Shown here: positions 16,176 to 24,918 of the stretch, piece by piece
How positions within the stretch are numbered: position 1 is the stretch's first letter
Layout of the letters: each line of letters starts with the position of its first letter
Source of the DNA: Methylotenera_A sp031369365
GTDB lineage: Bacteria > Pseudomonadota > Gammaproteobacteria > Burkholderiales > Methylophilaceae
Assembly: GCA_031369365.1 (NCBI GenBank)
Contig: JANMOP010000095.1
Span: 1-45,265, forward strand
DNA: 45,265 nucleotides
Reading direction: 5' to 3'
Notes under the pieces: generated by a model
Databases searched by the model: none
What the model was told of the DNA's origin: nothing
The model's input: only the letters and a program-made list of their open reading frames with translations
Translations under genes and position numbers: made by a program

Positions 16176-16250
16176 GTGCTAATTATGGCAAAAGTCGGCT
16201 AAATATCATAGCTTGATGTAAAATTAACGCTAAATTTAATTAACCATCAC

Positions 16251-16389
16251 CGTCATTCCCGCGAAAGCAGTAATCCATTTTAAGGTTACAAATCAAGTTC
16301 AAGATGGATTCCCGCCTTTTACGTGTGAATAATGTACTTCAGTACCTATATTCCACGGGCATGACCTTTACGGTTACGCGAGAATGACG
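16251..16389. repeat. Long imperfect inverted repeat upstream of ffh
   Basis: Outer arms CGTCATTCCCGCG (16251-16263) and CGCGAGAATGACG (ending 16389) flank a region with inner GTAATCCATTTT/AGATGGATTCCCGC complementarity and a second short hairpin. It is another dispersed palindrome family and lies between the divergent ccsA-like and ffh genes, so promoters there must sit outside it. Confidence 0.7.
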
Positions 16390-16460
16390 AATGAATAAAT
16401 AAAGTGATGTGATAACAATGCCAAGCTTGGTGTAATGCAAGTGATACTAGGAAAAATGAA

Positions 16461-17837
16461 ATGTTAGAAAACTTAACGGGTCGTCTGCAAGGCGTTATAA
16501 AAAATCTGCGTGGTCAAGCGCGCTTAAGCGAGGACAACATCGCGGATGCCATGCGCGAAGTGCGTATGGCGCTGCTAGAGGCCGATGTCGCACTGCCTGT
16601 GGTGAAAGAGTTTATCGCTAAAGTAAAAGAGCGTGCACAGGGCAAAGAAGTGCTGCAAAGCCTAACGCCAGGCCAAGCGGTGATTGAAGTGGTGAACGAC
16701 GAGTTAACCGCGTTGATGGGCAAGGCAAATGTAGGCTTGAACCTAGCTGCTGTGCCGCCCGCGATTATCCTGATGGCGGGTTTGCAGGGTTCGGGCAAAA
16801 CGACGACATCGGCCAAATTAGCCAAATTGCTGAAAGAGCAAAAGAAAAAGGTTTTACTCGCCAGCGCCGATGTGTATCGCCCAGCCGCAATCGCACAGCT
16901 ACAAACGCTGGCCAAGCAACTTGATATTGATTGTTTTGATAGCAATGCCTCGCAAAAGCCCGTGGATATTGCCTCGCAGGCCATCGAATTTGCCAAGAAA
17001 AACTATTATGATGTGCTAATTTTCGATACCGCAGGCCGCTTGGGCATTGACGAAGCGATGATGGCAGAAATTAAAGCGCTGCACACATTATTAAACCCGA
17101 TCGAAACCTTGTTCGTGGTCGATGCCATGCAAGGCCAAGATGCCGTCAACACCGCCAAAGCCTTTGGCGACACGCTGCCACTTACAGGCGTAATTTTAAC
17201 CAAGCTAGATGGCGATTCACGCGGCGGCGCGGCGCTATCTGTGCGCCATGTCACGGGTCAGCCGATTAAATTTATCGGCGTAAGCGAGAAGGTGGACGGC
17301 CTAGAACCATTTTACCCAGATCGCATGGCTGGCCGCATATTGGGCATGGGCGATGTGCTGGGCTTGATTGAGCAAGCGCACAAAAATGTCGATATGGCCG
17401 AGGCCAAAAAAGTCGCTGACAAAATTAAAGCGGGCACTAAATTTGATTTGGAAGATTTTAAATCGCAAATGTCTCAGATGCGAAAAATGGGCGGTATGAG
17501 TGCGTTAATGGACAAAATGCCCGCACAAATGGCTGGCATGGCCGCCAAGGTGAATAACGAAGATTCAGACAAAGCGCTGCGCCGCATCGAAGGCATCATC
17601 AACAGCATGACGCCGCTAGAGCGCAAAAAGCCTGAGTTAATTAAAGCCACACGCAAAAAACGCATCGCCGACGGCAGCGGCGTGCAAGTGCAAGAAGTAA
17701 ACCGCCTGCTAAAACAGTTTGAAGAAACGCAAAAAATGATGAAAATGTTCAGCAAAGGCGGCATGGCCAAAATGATGCGCGGCATGGGGGGCAAACTTGG
17801 TGGAATGGGTGGCGGCAAGTTGCCAGGGCTACGCTAA
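16461..17837 (+). CDS. ffh: Signal recognition particle protein Ffh
   Basis: Ffh is the SRP54 GTPase that binds 4.5S RNA and nascent signal sequences and docks with FtsY. The 458 residues match the family. An N domain is followed by the G domain (GLQGSGKTTTSAKLAK, DTAGRL, TKLDGDSRGGAAL, GVSEKVDGLEPF) and a methionine-rich M domain from about residue 320 that ends in a Gly/Met/Lys tail. The ATG at 16461 has AGGA nine bases upstream. It is monocistronic, followed by the tRNA-Lys island. Confidence 0.98.
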   Translation: MLENLTGRLQGVIKNLRGQARLSEDNIADAMREVRMALLEADVALPVVKEFIAKVKERAQGKEVLQSLTPGQAVIEVVNDELTALMGKANVGLNLAAVPPAIILMAGLQGSGKTTTSAKLAKLLKEQKKKVLLASADVYRPAAIAQLQTLAKQLDIDCFDSNASQKPVDIASQAIEFAKKNYYDVLIFDTAGRLGIDEAMMAEIKALHTLLNPIETLFVVDAMQGQDAVNTAKAFGDTLPLTGVILTKLDGDSRGGAALSVRHVTGQPIKFIGVSEKVDGLEPFYPDRMAGRILGMGDVLGLIEQAHKNVDMAEAKKVADKIKAGTKFDLEDFKSQMSQMRKMGGMSALMDKMPAQMAGMAAKVNNEDSDKALRRIEGIINSMTPLERKKPELIKATRKKRIADGSGVQVQEVNRLLKQFEETQKMMKMFSKGGMAKMMRGMGGKLGGMGGGKLPGLR

Positions 17838-18041
17838 TCTTTGCTAAATAACTAAGTTCAACAAACCTATAAAAATAAAGGTGATAAAAGTTTAACTTAT
17901 TTACTAGTTTTACATTGACCAAGCCGCTAGTTTCTAGCATAATGCGCCCTCTCAAAGCTAAAGCAATTTGGCCTAGAAATAAATCACCAGAACATAGAAT
18001 TACCCATTAGCAGTTTGTAATAATACTGTAAGTTAAACAAT

Positions 18042-18117
18042 GGGGCGTTAGCTCAGCTGGTAGAGCAGCGGACTTTTAATCCGTTTGTCGTGGGTTCGAT
18101 CCCCGCACGCCCTACCA
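18042..18117 (+). tRNA. tRNA-Lys (UUU)
   Basis: This 76-nt cloverleaf has anticodon TTT at 18075-18077. Acceptor arms GGGGCGT/ACGCCCT carry one G-U end pair, the D arm starts GCTC, the T loop reads GGTTCGATCC, and CCA is encoded. Its 3' 46 bp (18072-18117) recur at 20128-20173 and 27719-27764, so it is the attachment gene of the genomic island. Confidence 0.97.
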
Positions 18118-18124
18118 ATATCCA

Positions 18125-18160
18125 TGCGGCTTACAGCGATGTAAGCCGCATTTATTTTTT
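18125..18160 (+). terminator. Rho-independent terminator after tRNA-Lys
   Basis: An 11-bp stem TGCGGCTTACA (18125-18135) / TGTAAGCCGCA (18140-18150) with a GCGA loop is followed by a T-rich run to 18160. Confidence 0.85.
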
Positions 18161-18189
18161 GCGGAAATACCTTATTTTTTTGCGGAAAT
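18155..18189. repeat. Direct repeat TTTTTTGCGGAAAT, candidate integrase arm sites (left)
   Basis: Two copies lie at 18155-18168 and 18175-18189, 38-58 bp inside the tRNA end of the island. Related sites lie at 20012-20023 (inverted) and 20072-20081 (direct) near the other end. Symmetric placement suggests recombinase arm-type binding sites, though the first copy overlaps the terminator T-tract. Confidence 0.4.
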
Positions 18190-18372
18190 GCCAGGGTTAT
18201 TACACAAAAATGATGTGGTTGCTTTCTCAAGCGAATTCCACCATAGCAGAAAGAACCCATCACATTTGTAACGGATAGCTAATAACAGGGATTTATGCTG
18301 TAGAGTTATTTCGTGCATTCGAAACGGTAGTGCTCTTGCAGCGGAAAAATACATAATAAGAGGTAGGTCATC

Positions 18373-19008
18373 ATGAAAAATTCTTACCAAGAAAAACTAA
18401 AAATATCTGCAAAATTTTTTCATAAAAACAACCGTGGTGAAAAATTTACCAATCGCGTTATATTCAGGCATCAATATGATGAAGCCGATATGACTAAACT
18501 TTCTTGGTGGGATGACGTTAGCTTTATACTCAACAACTATTTGGTACAAGTTGCGTGGATACACCCGAGAATGGCATTCAAAGATTGGGCAGAAGATGAG
18601 GCTCACAAAAAGGTAGCTCATTTAGATAAAGGTAATGATGGTTTTATGCGTCAGTCCAAGCCAAGTTATGTCAAGGTTGGTAGATCTAGAAAGAAAATTG
18701 TCAGCCGCACATTAGCAGGATCGCTTCTTTCAAGCGACTGGATGCAGGCTTTTGATGCTGCGTATGCTGAAACACTCAAAGAAGCTGATTTTCAGATTAC
18801 ACCATTTATCAAAACTGAAAGGCTGCAATATGGTTGCTTTGTAGAGATATGTGCGCCGATTGAGATTCGGAGCGAGCGAGACATGATGGCGTTAGTCAAT
18901 TTGGTTAGAAAACTTCTTAAACGTGAAACTACTTTAGCGCAAGCGTTTGCTGGCTATGTTTATGCCAGAGATGAATGGATTGCAGAAAGTGAACGAAGAA
19001 GCGATTGA
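18373..19008 (+). CDS. Unknown protein, 211 aa, island-borne
   Basis: I do not recognise this protein. It is soluble (no signal peptide or membrane segment), basic near the N-terminus, and rich in Trp/Tyr/Phe in the first half (LSWWDDVSFILNNYLVQVAW). A central basic patch KVGRSRKKIVSR and a C-terminal helix ending in charged residues are visible. GAGG lies upstream of the ATG. It is the first gene inside the tRNA-Lys island and precedes the FitAB pair on the opposite strand. Codon use is more AT-rich than in the core genes, consistent with transfer. A cargo function is possible, but nothing in the sequence defines it. Confidence 0.75.
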   Translation: MKNSYQEKLKISAKFFHKNNRGEKFTNRVIFRHQYDEADMTKLSWWDDVSFILNNYLVQVAWIHPRMAFKDWAEDEAHKKVAHLDKGNDGFMRQSKPSYVKVGRSRKKIVSRTLAGSLLSSDWMQAFDAAYAETLKEADFQITPFIKTERLQYGCFVEICAPIEIRSERDMMALVNLVRKLLKRETTLAQAFAGYVYARDEWIAESERRSD

Positions 19009-19090
19009 TTGAGAGCTAAATATAAGGTCGTCCTCGCATTTGGCTTGGCTACTGGATAGACGAAACCAAGATTAATACGGGCGTGGCATA

Positions 19091-19510
19091 TCACAAATCA
19101 AACGGGTTAATCACTGTTAAACCTGCTGCTATAAATGGCTTAATATCTCTTGTAGCGACAGCAAGCCCATGTGTCATCGCGATGGCTGCAATATAACCAT
19201 CTGCAGATGCAATGGCTTGGCCAGCAGCACGTGCCTTAGTTCTCAATGTTGCATAAGCTTGTGATGCACCAATATCAAATGACAAAATACGGCCTTCAAA
19301 CAAGGGCAACACGCGTTGTTCAAGGCTAGAGTGAAGCACGTCTTTACGCTTACCTTCAGGTAGTGCAGCGATGCCGAAACGTAGCTCTGCAAGACCAATC
19401 GTTGAAAGATATAAAGTCTCAATATTCTGCGCATTAATCCAATCCACTACTTTTGGATCACCCGACGCCTTTAATGGCTCAGAAATGACGTTTGTATCTA
19501 GTAATATCAT
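19091..19510 (-). CDS. PIN-domain toxin, FitB/VapC type
   Basis: The protein is a putative ribonuclease toxin of 139 residues. PIN acidic residues are visible in MILLDTNVISEP (Asp5), LAELRFG (Glu), SADGYIAAIA (Asp) and VATRDIKPF (Asp), which together bind catalytic metal. FitB-type members have the NVISEPLK start seen here. Its ATG overlaps the last bases of the upstream antitoxin gene (four-base overlap), the usual coupling in such operons. Confidence 0.92.
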   Translation of the reverse strand: MILLDTNVISEPLKASGDPKVVDWINAQNIETLYLSTIGLAELRFGIAALPEGKRKDVLHSSLEQRVLPLFEGRILSFDIGASQAYATLRTKARAAGQAIASADGYIAAIAMTHGLAVATRDIKPFIAAGLTVINPFDL

Positions 19511-19746
19511 TCAAAGCTCAACGGTTCTGTCGGTGTTTTGTCACGCTCTATCGCAATATCAACAAATCCGACTTCACGACCAATCTCGGCCAGCAATGAG
19601 CCGAGCTTAACTCTATCCTTAGGTCTAACCGCACTTTCTAAAATAAAGCGTATTTCCGCTTCTGTACTACGATGATGTTCGGCTGCACGCGCTTTTAGCG
19701 CACGATGCGTCTCTTCAGGTAAGTTTCTAACAGTGACGACTGACAT
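19507..19746 (-). CDS. FitA-like antitoxin (ribbon-helix-helix)
   Basis: This is the DNA-binding antitoxin partner of the PIN toxin. An N-terminal ribbon-helix-helix (MSVVTVRNLPEETHRALKAR) is followed by AEHHRSTEAEIRFILE, and then a C-terminal toxin-binding tail. I choose ATG 19746 because GGAG (19756-19759) lies nine bases upstream of it, whereas the alternative ATG 19752 is only three bases away. It is co-transcribed with the toxin and probably autoregulated. Confidence 0.9.
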   Translation of the reverse strand: MSVVTVRNLPEETHRALKARAAEHHRSTEAEIRFILESAVRPKDRVKLGSLLAEIGREVGFVDIAIERDKTPTEPLSFE

Positions 19747-19777
19747 TTGCATGCACTCCAATAAATTAACAGTGTAA

Positions 19778-19806
19778 ATGCTATCACTATTTTATTATGA
19801 TGTCAA
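19778..19806 (-). promoter_or_regulatory. Predicted promoter of the FitAB-type operon, with operator-like symmetry
   Basis: On the minus strand TTGACA (19801-19806) and TAGCAT (19778-19783) are 17 bp apart. An imperfect palindrome, AGTG...CACT (19771-19788), overlaps the -10, a fitting place for antitoxin autorepression. Confidence 0.5.
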
Positions 19807-20125
19807 TTTATTGGTTTTGCCTGACAAATCTCGGCAACTTACCTATCCAACTATTGGGTGGATATTTTTACGTAAAATTACCTAAAAAATAAAGTGGCAC
19901 TCATTTATGAAGATTGCATCAAATATTTCTTAAATTTGCGCTCATCTAATTAAAGTACAAAATAATCTCCCACTTCATGTAACCAGACCAAATTCAACTC
20001 AAAGATTTTTTATTCCGCAAAAATAGAAAGAGCCGCGTACTTATTGGGTGTATATTGCTTTAAAAGTGAGGTTTTGCGGAAGTAAAATGGTCTTGTAAGC
20101 CAATTCAATGCTAGATATTGGGTAT
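19807..20125. other. AT-rich non-coding end of island unit 1
   Basis: I see no gene here. It holds an inverted and a direct copy of the TTTTGCGGAA-type site (20012-20023 and 20072-20081) and three loose copies of ATTGGGT (near 19854, 20044 and 20118). This pattern suits a recombination end with accessory protein sites. Confidence 0.4.
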
Positions 20126-20178
20126 GGACTTTTAATCCGTTTGTCGTGGGTTCGATCCCCGCACGCCCTACCAATATC
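20126..20178 (+). repeat. Second copy of the tRNA-Lys 3' end (att site)
   Basis: These 53 bp are identical to 18070-18122, starting in the anticodon stem and passing the CCA end. No 5' half precedes it, so it is not a tRNA gene. It marks the junction between island units 1 and 2. Confidence 0.95.
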
Positions 20179-20180
20179 TA

Positions 20181-20215
20181 AGCGGTTTAGAGTGAAACAC
20201 CTCTAAGCCGCTTTT
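20181..20215 (+). terminator. Terminator hairpin after att copy 2
   Basis: A 12-bp stem (20181-20192 and 20201-20212, one G-T pair) is followed by TTTT on the plus strand. It overlaps the end of the integrase remnant. It differs in sequence from the terminator after the intact tRNA, so each island unit brings its own. Confidence 0.75.
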
Positions 20216-20893
20216 TCATGAACGTGACTAAAACGTGACAACGGTATGACTTTACCAAGTTGACCAGAGTCAATCCTGTTGGCGGCTACGGCTAAATGTT
20301 CAGTTGCAAATTTAGCGTAACGATCAACCATAGATCGAGACTTCCAGCCGCCTAGCTCCTTGAGTTCATCACATGACGTTCCAGCTTGTCTATGCCATGA
20401 AGCCCAAGTGTGCCTGAGATCATGAAATCTAAAATCTCCTAATCCGACACGTTCAACGGCTGCATACCAAGCGTGATTTTTAATAGCTCGCTTGATTGGT
20501 TTCCCTTGGTATGAGAAACAATATTGGGGATGGTTTCCCTTTAAAGCACTCAATACTTTTATTGCATCATGATTCAATGGCACATCGCGAGGCGAACCAT
20601 TTTTAGTCTTGTCTAGCCAAGCCGTTCTACGTTCTAAATCGACTCGATTCCATTCAAGACCAGTAATCTCACTAGCTCGGCATCCAGTTGTTAAAGCAAA
20701 TTTAACCATTGCAGCTAAATGAGGCGGGCATTCGGCGATTAACCGATTTGCATCCTCACGATTAAGCCAGCGATCGCGTTCAACCTCACCCGATAACAAA
20801 CGGATTTTAGGTACAGAATCGATCCACTGCCATTCATCACGCGCCATCCTAAGAATTGCACGAGTCACCGCCAAATGACGGTTAATAGTGAGG
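20203..20893 (-). pseudogene. Tyrosine recombinase (integrase), 5' truncated by IS insertion
   Basis: The C-terminal catalytic domain remains. TTGCRASEITGLEW carries the first Arg, HDLRHTWASWH the His-xx-Arg box, and GGWKSRSMVDRYAKF the region with the nucleophilic Tyr. In-frame codons (reading L T I N R H L A V T R) continue upstream of the GTG at 20874 to the IS edge at about 20892, showing that the real gene began further up. About 150 N-terminal residues (arm-binding and part of the core-binding domain) are missing. The stop codon is 30 bp from the att core, as in tRNA-targeting islands. Confidence 0.88.
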
Positions 20894-22232
20894 GTGTAAA
20901 TAATTTTGTGTAAACGTCATTTTGCAGGAAACTGCTATTTTTTAGAAATGGATAAAATATGACCACACAAAACAAAGCAGCAAAAGCACTACCCAACGAT
21001 TTAATTGACGAATTACTAGCGCATTATCAAAAGCCAGAAGACATCATTGGCGAGAACGGCCTGCTCAAGCAACTCACCAAAGCCATTGTAGAACGGGCTT
21101 TGCAGGCCGAAATGACCGAGCATCTTGGTCATAACAAACACGCCACTGTGAGCAATAGTACTGGCAATGCCCGTAACGGTAAAAGCAGCAAAACCCTCAA
21201 AGGCGAGTTTGGCGAATTGCCCATTGAGATTCCACGTGACCGCGAAGGTAGCTTCGAGCCGCAGCTCATTCCTAAACATCAAACACGCTGGACGGGCTTT
21301 GATGACAAGATTATCTCACTCTACGCGCGTGGCATGACGGTGCGCGAGATACAGCAGCATCTGACGGAAATGTACGGCACTGAAATCTCGCCCACGCTCA
21401 TCTCCACCGTCACCGATGCCGTGGTTGATGAAGTCAAACAATGGCAATCGCGGCCACTAGATGCCGTTTACCCAGTGGTGTATCTCGATTGCATCCACGT
21501 CAAAGTACGTGATACAGGCGCGGTACGCACCAAAGCGGTTTACCTATCGATTGGCATCAACATGAATGGTGAGAAAGAAATACTGGGGCTGTGGAACGCG
21601 CAAATTGAAGGCGCAAAGTTCTGGTTGAGCGTCGTCACCTAGCTGAAGAATCGCGGCGTTCAGGACATCTTCATCGCCTGCGTCGATGGTCTCAAAGGCT
21701 TTCCTGAAGCCATTGAGGCGGTGTACCCGCAGGCTGCCGTGCAACTGTGCATTGTGCACATGGTGCGTAATAGCTTAAATTACGTGGGTTGGAATAAACG
21801 CGATGTTGTAGCAGCCGATTTGAAGCGTAGTTACACCGCAGCGACCGAGGATGAAGCAGCGCAATATCTCACCGAATTTGAAGCCAAATGGGCTGATGCG
21901 TATCCGCCCATCGCGCAATCCTGGCGCACCAACTGGGCGAGTGTCATCCCGTTCTTTGATTACCCGCCAGAAATCAGAAAGATTATTTACACCACTAACG
22001 CCATTGAATCGGTCAACATGAGCTTACGCAAAGTCACCAAAAGCCGTGGGGCGTTTCCCAATGATGAAGCGGTAATGAAATTGTTCTATTTGGCATTGAT
22101 GAATATCAGCAAAAGATGGACGATGCCACTGCGCGACTGGAAACCCGCATTAAATAGGTTTAGTATTGAGTTTGAGGAAAGAATGCCCCAGCAGTGATTA
22201 ACCGACGTTTACACAAAATTCAGGACACACCC
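20892..22232. mobile_element. IS256-family insertion sequence
   Basis: The ends share GGGTGT, a variable stretch, then TTTTGTGTAAACGTC in inverted orientation (left from 20892, right ending 22232). It encodes one IS256-type transposase. Flanking octamers (AATAGTGA and AGTTTTAT) do not match, so the expected 8-9 bp duplication is absent. Adjacent DNA was probably lost by IS-mediated deletion or recombination between IS copies. Confidence 0.8.
20959..22197 (+). pseudogene. IS256-family transposase interrupted by an amber codon
   Basis: Two ORFs in the same frame (20959-21643 and 21644-22197) together give a 412-residue mutator-type transposase. The DDE residues are in YLDCIHVK, CVDGLKGFPEA and TNAIESVNMS. 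The frame is broken only by TAG at 21641-21643, lying between the first and second catalytic Asp. A single base change from GAG (Glu) would explain it. Unless the amber codon is suppressed, the element cannot transpose on its own. Confidence 0.92.
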
Positions 22233-22265
22233 AGTTTTATTGGTTCTCGAGTTGACAAGATATAT

Positions 22266-24917
22266 TCAGTCTATTACTGAACATTCTCCACTGCTAATTT
22301 TTTCTTCGAAACGCTTAAACTTACCTTTAATAATCCTGCCATCAGAAAACCTTACTTGTACTATTTGATTTCTACCATATTTTGTATATTCACGTTTGAA
22401 TGTTTTTATTGGACTTTTTGTTTTGATGAAGTTGATTATGTGTGTCTTAATATTATTAAAATAGGTTTTATTAACATACATTAATTCATCTAAATAATCT
22501 CGTTGCATTAATTCTAAAATAGCAATTGCCTTAGTTAAACTATCCTCTTTACGTGAGGCCACAGCATTGAGAAAATCTAGATAATCAACCAATATTAATT
22601 TGGGTATATTTGACTTATCATCTATATTTAAAAAGTTCTGTTTGATTCTCTTAAAGTCATTAATCAAATCATTAGCTTTATCAAGCTGGCCAATTTTAAT
22701 ATGTTTATTTACCAATATATCTAGAATTCTATAATCCGCTTCAAGGTCTACATCCTCAATTTGAGAATCACAACTCCAATAATTTGATACATATTGCTCC
22801 TCTCTAATTGTGAAAAATTCAGCGTTATCTTCTATAAGTATTGCATAAACTAACAACAATCTCTTACTAGAACTATCTTGAATATCTATCGGCAATTCTA
22901 GCGCTTTATCTGAAATAATAAGTGCAATAGGATATCGGCCTTCAGTTATGCATGTAAACGCGGCCATAGTAAGTATGGAAAACGCATTCTCGGCATGGCT
23001 TAAATCGGCATCTAAAAGAAAATTTACAAATTTAGATAAATTTTGAGGATCTCTATCATTTGCTAATGCTTCAACAAGACTAATTGCGACATTAAGTGTA
23101 AATTTATTTGGATAACGTGGATCAGGTAAAGATACAGGAATGGAATTGTCATATATGTAATCCATTGTTTCTTGAAGTAATAGCTCTGCGGACTTATCGG
23201 ATAATCCAGAAGTAAGTTGATAATTCAGTAAGCCAACCTTCGAAGTTTTGTCAGAAAGTTTAATTGCATTATTCAAATGAAGTATTGCTAATGGTTTATT
23301 TGAAAGTGCACTGTAGACGGTAGATAAATTTATATTAGCAACCGATAAAAGAATATCTGTTTGTGCCGTGTTTTTAACGCTTTGATTATTTTCAGCGTTG
23401 ATGGCAATGTTTGCCAGTTTAATTATTTCTTCAGAGTTTTTCTCAATATCGCTTATTAATACACTAGTTAAATTAACGCAAGCATCATAATAGTAATGCA
23501 GAAAATTTACTGTTATACCGTCGCTAATAACTTCTCTAAAATAAGCTTCACTCTGAACTAATTCATCTAAGAAGAAATGGCACAATGCCAACCAATATTT
23601 TTGACTTAGATGTAGCTCAATACTTTGAGTACGCGGATAGGGGTTTTTTGTTAAATATAAAACTGCATTTCTATATTCTCCTAATTCGTATGAACTTGAA
23701 CCCATCTTATGGTAAACAATTTGGTCAATAAGGTTATCGCTGGATATAGATTTAATATATTCTTGATAAAGAGGAAGTGCCTCTGCGTAATTCTTTGACT
23801 CGTACCATTTGTTGGCTCTTTCAATAATAGATGACTTACTTTCATCTATTTCTTTTAACCAAGACTCTGACAAAGATTCAGAAATAATTCTATTCTTTAT
23901 AAATACTTTATCGCCCTTTTTAGAGCTGTTTACAATTCCAGCCAAGTACAATTTGCTTATTTGTTGCGTGCTTAAAGAGTCTGATTTCTGATAATGAATT
24001 GCTATTAAAGAGGTACGAACATCAGCATCATCTTCTGCCAAATCACGAATGTGATCTATTGGTGGAATATCAAAACTTTTAAAATAAGTTGACTCAACAA
24101 AATCATCTATAGATTTAGGGCTAATAGTTTTACCTTCCAAGATTAAACTTTCTACCCCAGAACAAATATCCCAAGTTACTCTTGGATTACCTCCCGCCCA
24201 ATAATAAATTCGATCTTTAGCAATTGAATCAATTTTAATTTTAGATTTAATATAAAATTGTTCTAATTCATCTAGTGAAAAGTCATCTAGATAAATTTTC
24301 TCTCCAATATTAAACGGGGAAGATGACCTGTCTTTTATCAATTCGGAAGGCTCAGCTACACCAGACAATATATAATTTAATCTGTTGAATTCAGGGAAAT
24401 TAACCCTGCCTGAAAAATAAACACTTCTGATAAAAGAAAAAACTTCGTCAGAGTAGTTAGTTTTAATTATTGAATCAACCTCATCAAGACATATTGTTAA
24501 ATCACCTTTAATATCCTGTAACAAAAACCTAAGTTCTTGCTCATGTTCTTTGTGTGGAAAATTTTTAAGCTCTTCTTTATGTCTTAAGTCATGAACCTTT
24601 TTTGACGAAAGTATAAATTTTTCTGGAGAAGTTTCAATTGCGGTATTTATAATATTTCTAAAAAAACTTGATAAATTAGGAAAGTTATTGGATATATCTA
24701 AATATAAAAAAAAGTTTAAGCTATTTTGAAACTCCCTTTTTGCATTCAATAACAAATTAGTTTTGCCCATTTGTCTTGAAACCAAAACATAACCAGGTCG
24801 GCCTTTATCAATTATTATGTCTGCAAGTTGACTATCCGCAGCTCGCTTAACATAAAGTTCAGAAGGAACTATTGTGTGAGATCTTAGAATCTTAGTTTTT
24901 TTTATCTCTGTTTGCAT
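22266..24917 (-). CDS. AAA_35-type ATPase with C-terminal TPR-like repeats (candidate defence protein)
   Basis: This is a large soluble protein (883 aa from ATG 24917). The N-terminal NTPase resembles the AAA-like family AAA_35: YVKRAADSQL, then the modified P-loop SRQMGKTNLL (about 47-56), Walker B ICLDEVDSI (about 142-150) and LSGVAEPSELI (about 184-194). A helical/winged part follows. From about residue 370 the chain has TPR-like pairs (ANKWYESKNYAEALPLYQEY, GSSSYELGEYRNAVLYL, LSTVYSALSNKPLAILHLNN). A short beta-rich tail contains VRFSDGRIIKGKFKRFEE. An earlier TTG start (24953) would overlap the upstream gene and is unlikely. The ATG sits one base after the upstream stop codon, implying translational coupling. 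STAND-like architecture and island context suggest anti-phage sensing; this is inference. Confidence 0.72.
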   Translation of the reverse strand: MQTEIKKTKILRSHTIVPSELYVKRAADSQLADIIIDKGRPGYVLVSRQMGKTNLLLNAKREFQNSLNFFLYLDISNNFPNLSSFFRNIINTAIETSPEKFILSSKKVHDLRHKEELKNFPHKEHEQELRFLLQDIKGDLTICLDEVDSIIKTNYSDEVFSFIRSVYFSGRVNFPEFNRLNYILSGVAEPSELIKDRSSSPFNIGEKIYLDDFSLDELEQFYIKSKIKIDSIAKDRIYYWAGGNPRVTWDICSGVESLILEGKTISPKSIDDFVESTYFKSFDIPPIDHIRDLAEDDADVRTSLIAIHYQKSDSLSTQQISKLYLAGIVNSSKKGDKVFIKNRIISESLSESWLKEIDESKSSIIERANKWYESKNYAEALPLYQEYIKSISSDNLIDQIVYHKMGSSSYELGEYRNAVLYLTKNPYPRTQSIELHLSQKYWLALCHFFLDELVQSEAYFREVISDGITVNFLHYYYDACVNLTSVLISDIEKNSEEIIKLANIAINAENNQSVKNTAQTDILLSVANINLSTVYSALSNKPLAILHLNNAIKLSDKTSKVGLLNYQLTSGLSDKSAELLLQETMDYIYDNSIPVSLPDPRYPNKFTLNVAISLVEALANDRDPQNLSKFVNFLLDADLSHAENAFSILTMAAFTCITEGRYPIALIISDKALELPIDIQDSSSKRLLLVYAILIEDNAEFFTIREEQYVSNYWSCDSQIEDVDLEADYRILDILVNKHIKIGQLDKANDLINDFKRIKQNFLNIDDKSNIPKLILVDYLDFLNAVASRKEDSLTKAIAILELMQRDYLDELMYVNKTYFNNIKTHIINFIKTKSPIKTFKREYTKYGRNQIVQVRFSDGRIIKGKFKRFEEKISSGECSVID

Positions 24918-24918
24918 A

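Larger units (their letters stand above)
18118..20173. mobile_element. Genomic island unit 1 in tRNA-Lys
   Basis: The segment is bounded by the tRNA-Lys 3' end and a 53-bp direct repeat (18070-18122 versus 20126-20178). It carries a 211-aa unknown protein and a FitAB-type toxin-antitoxin pair. It has no integrase of its own, so it is either a minimal satellite-type unit mobilised in trans or the decayed left part of a larger element. Repeated TTTTGCGGAA-type sites lie near both ends. Confidence 0.7.

Noticed and set aside
20126..20173. Possible additional tRNA-Lys gene here and at 27719
   Set aside because: Only the 3' 46-48 bases are present; no acceptor 5' strand or D arm upstream, so they are att copies.
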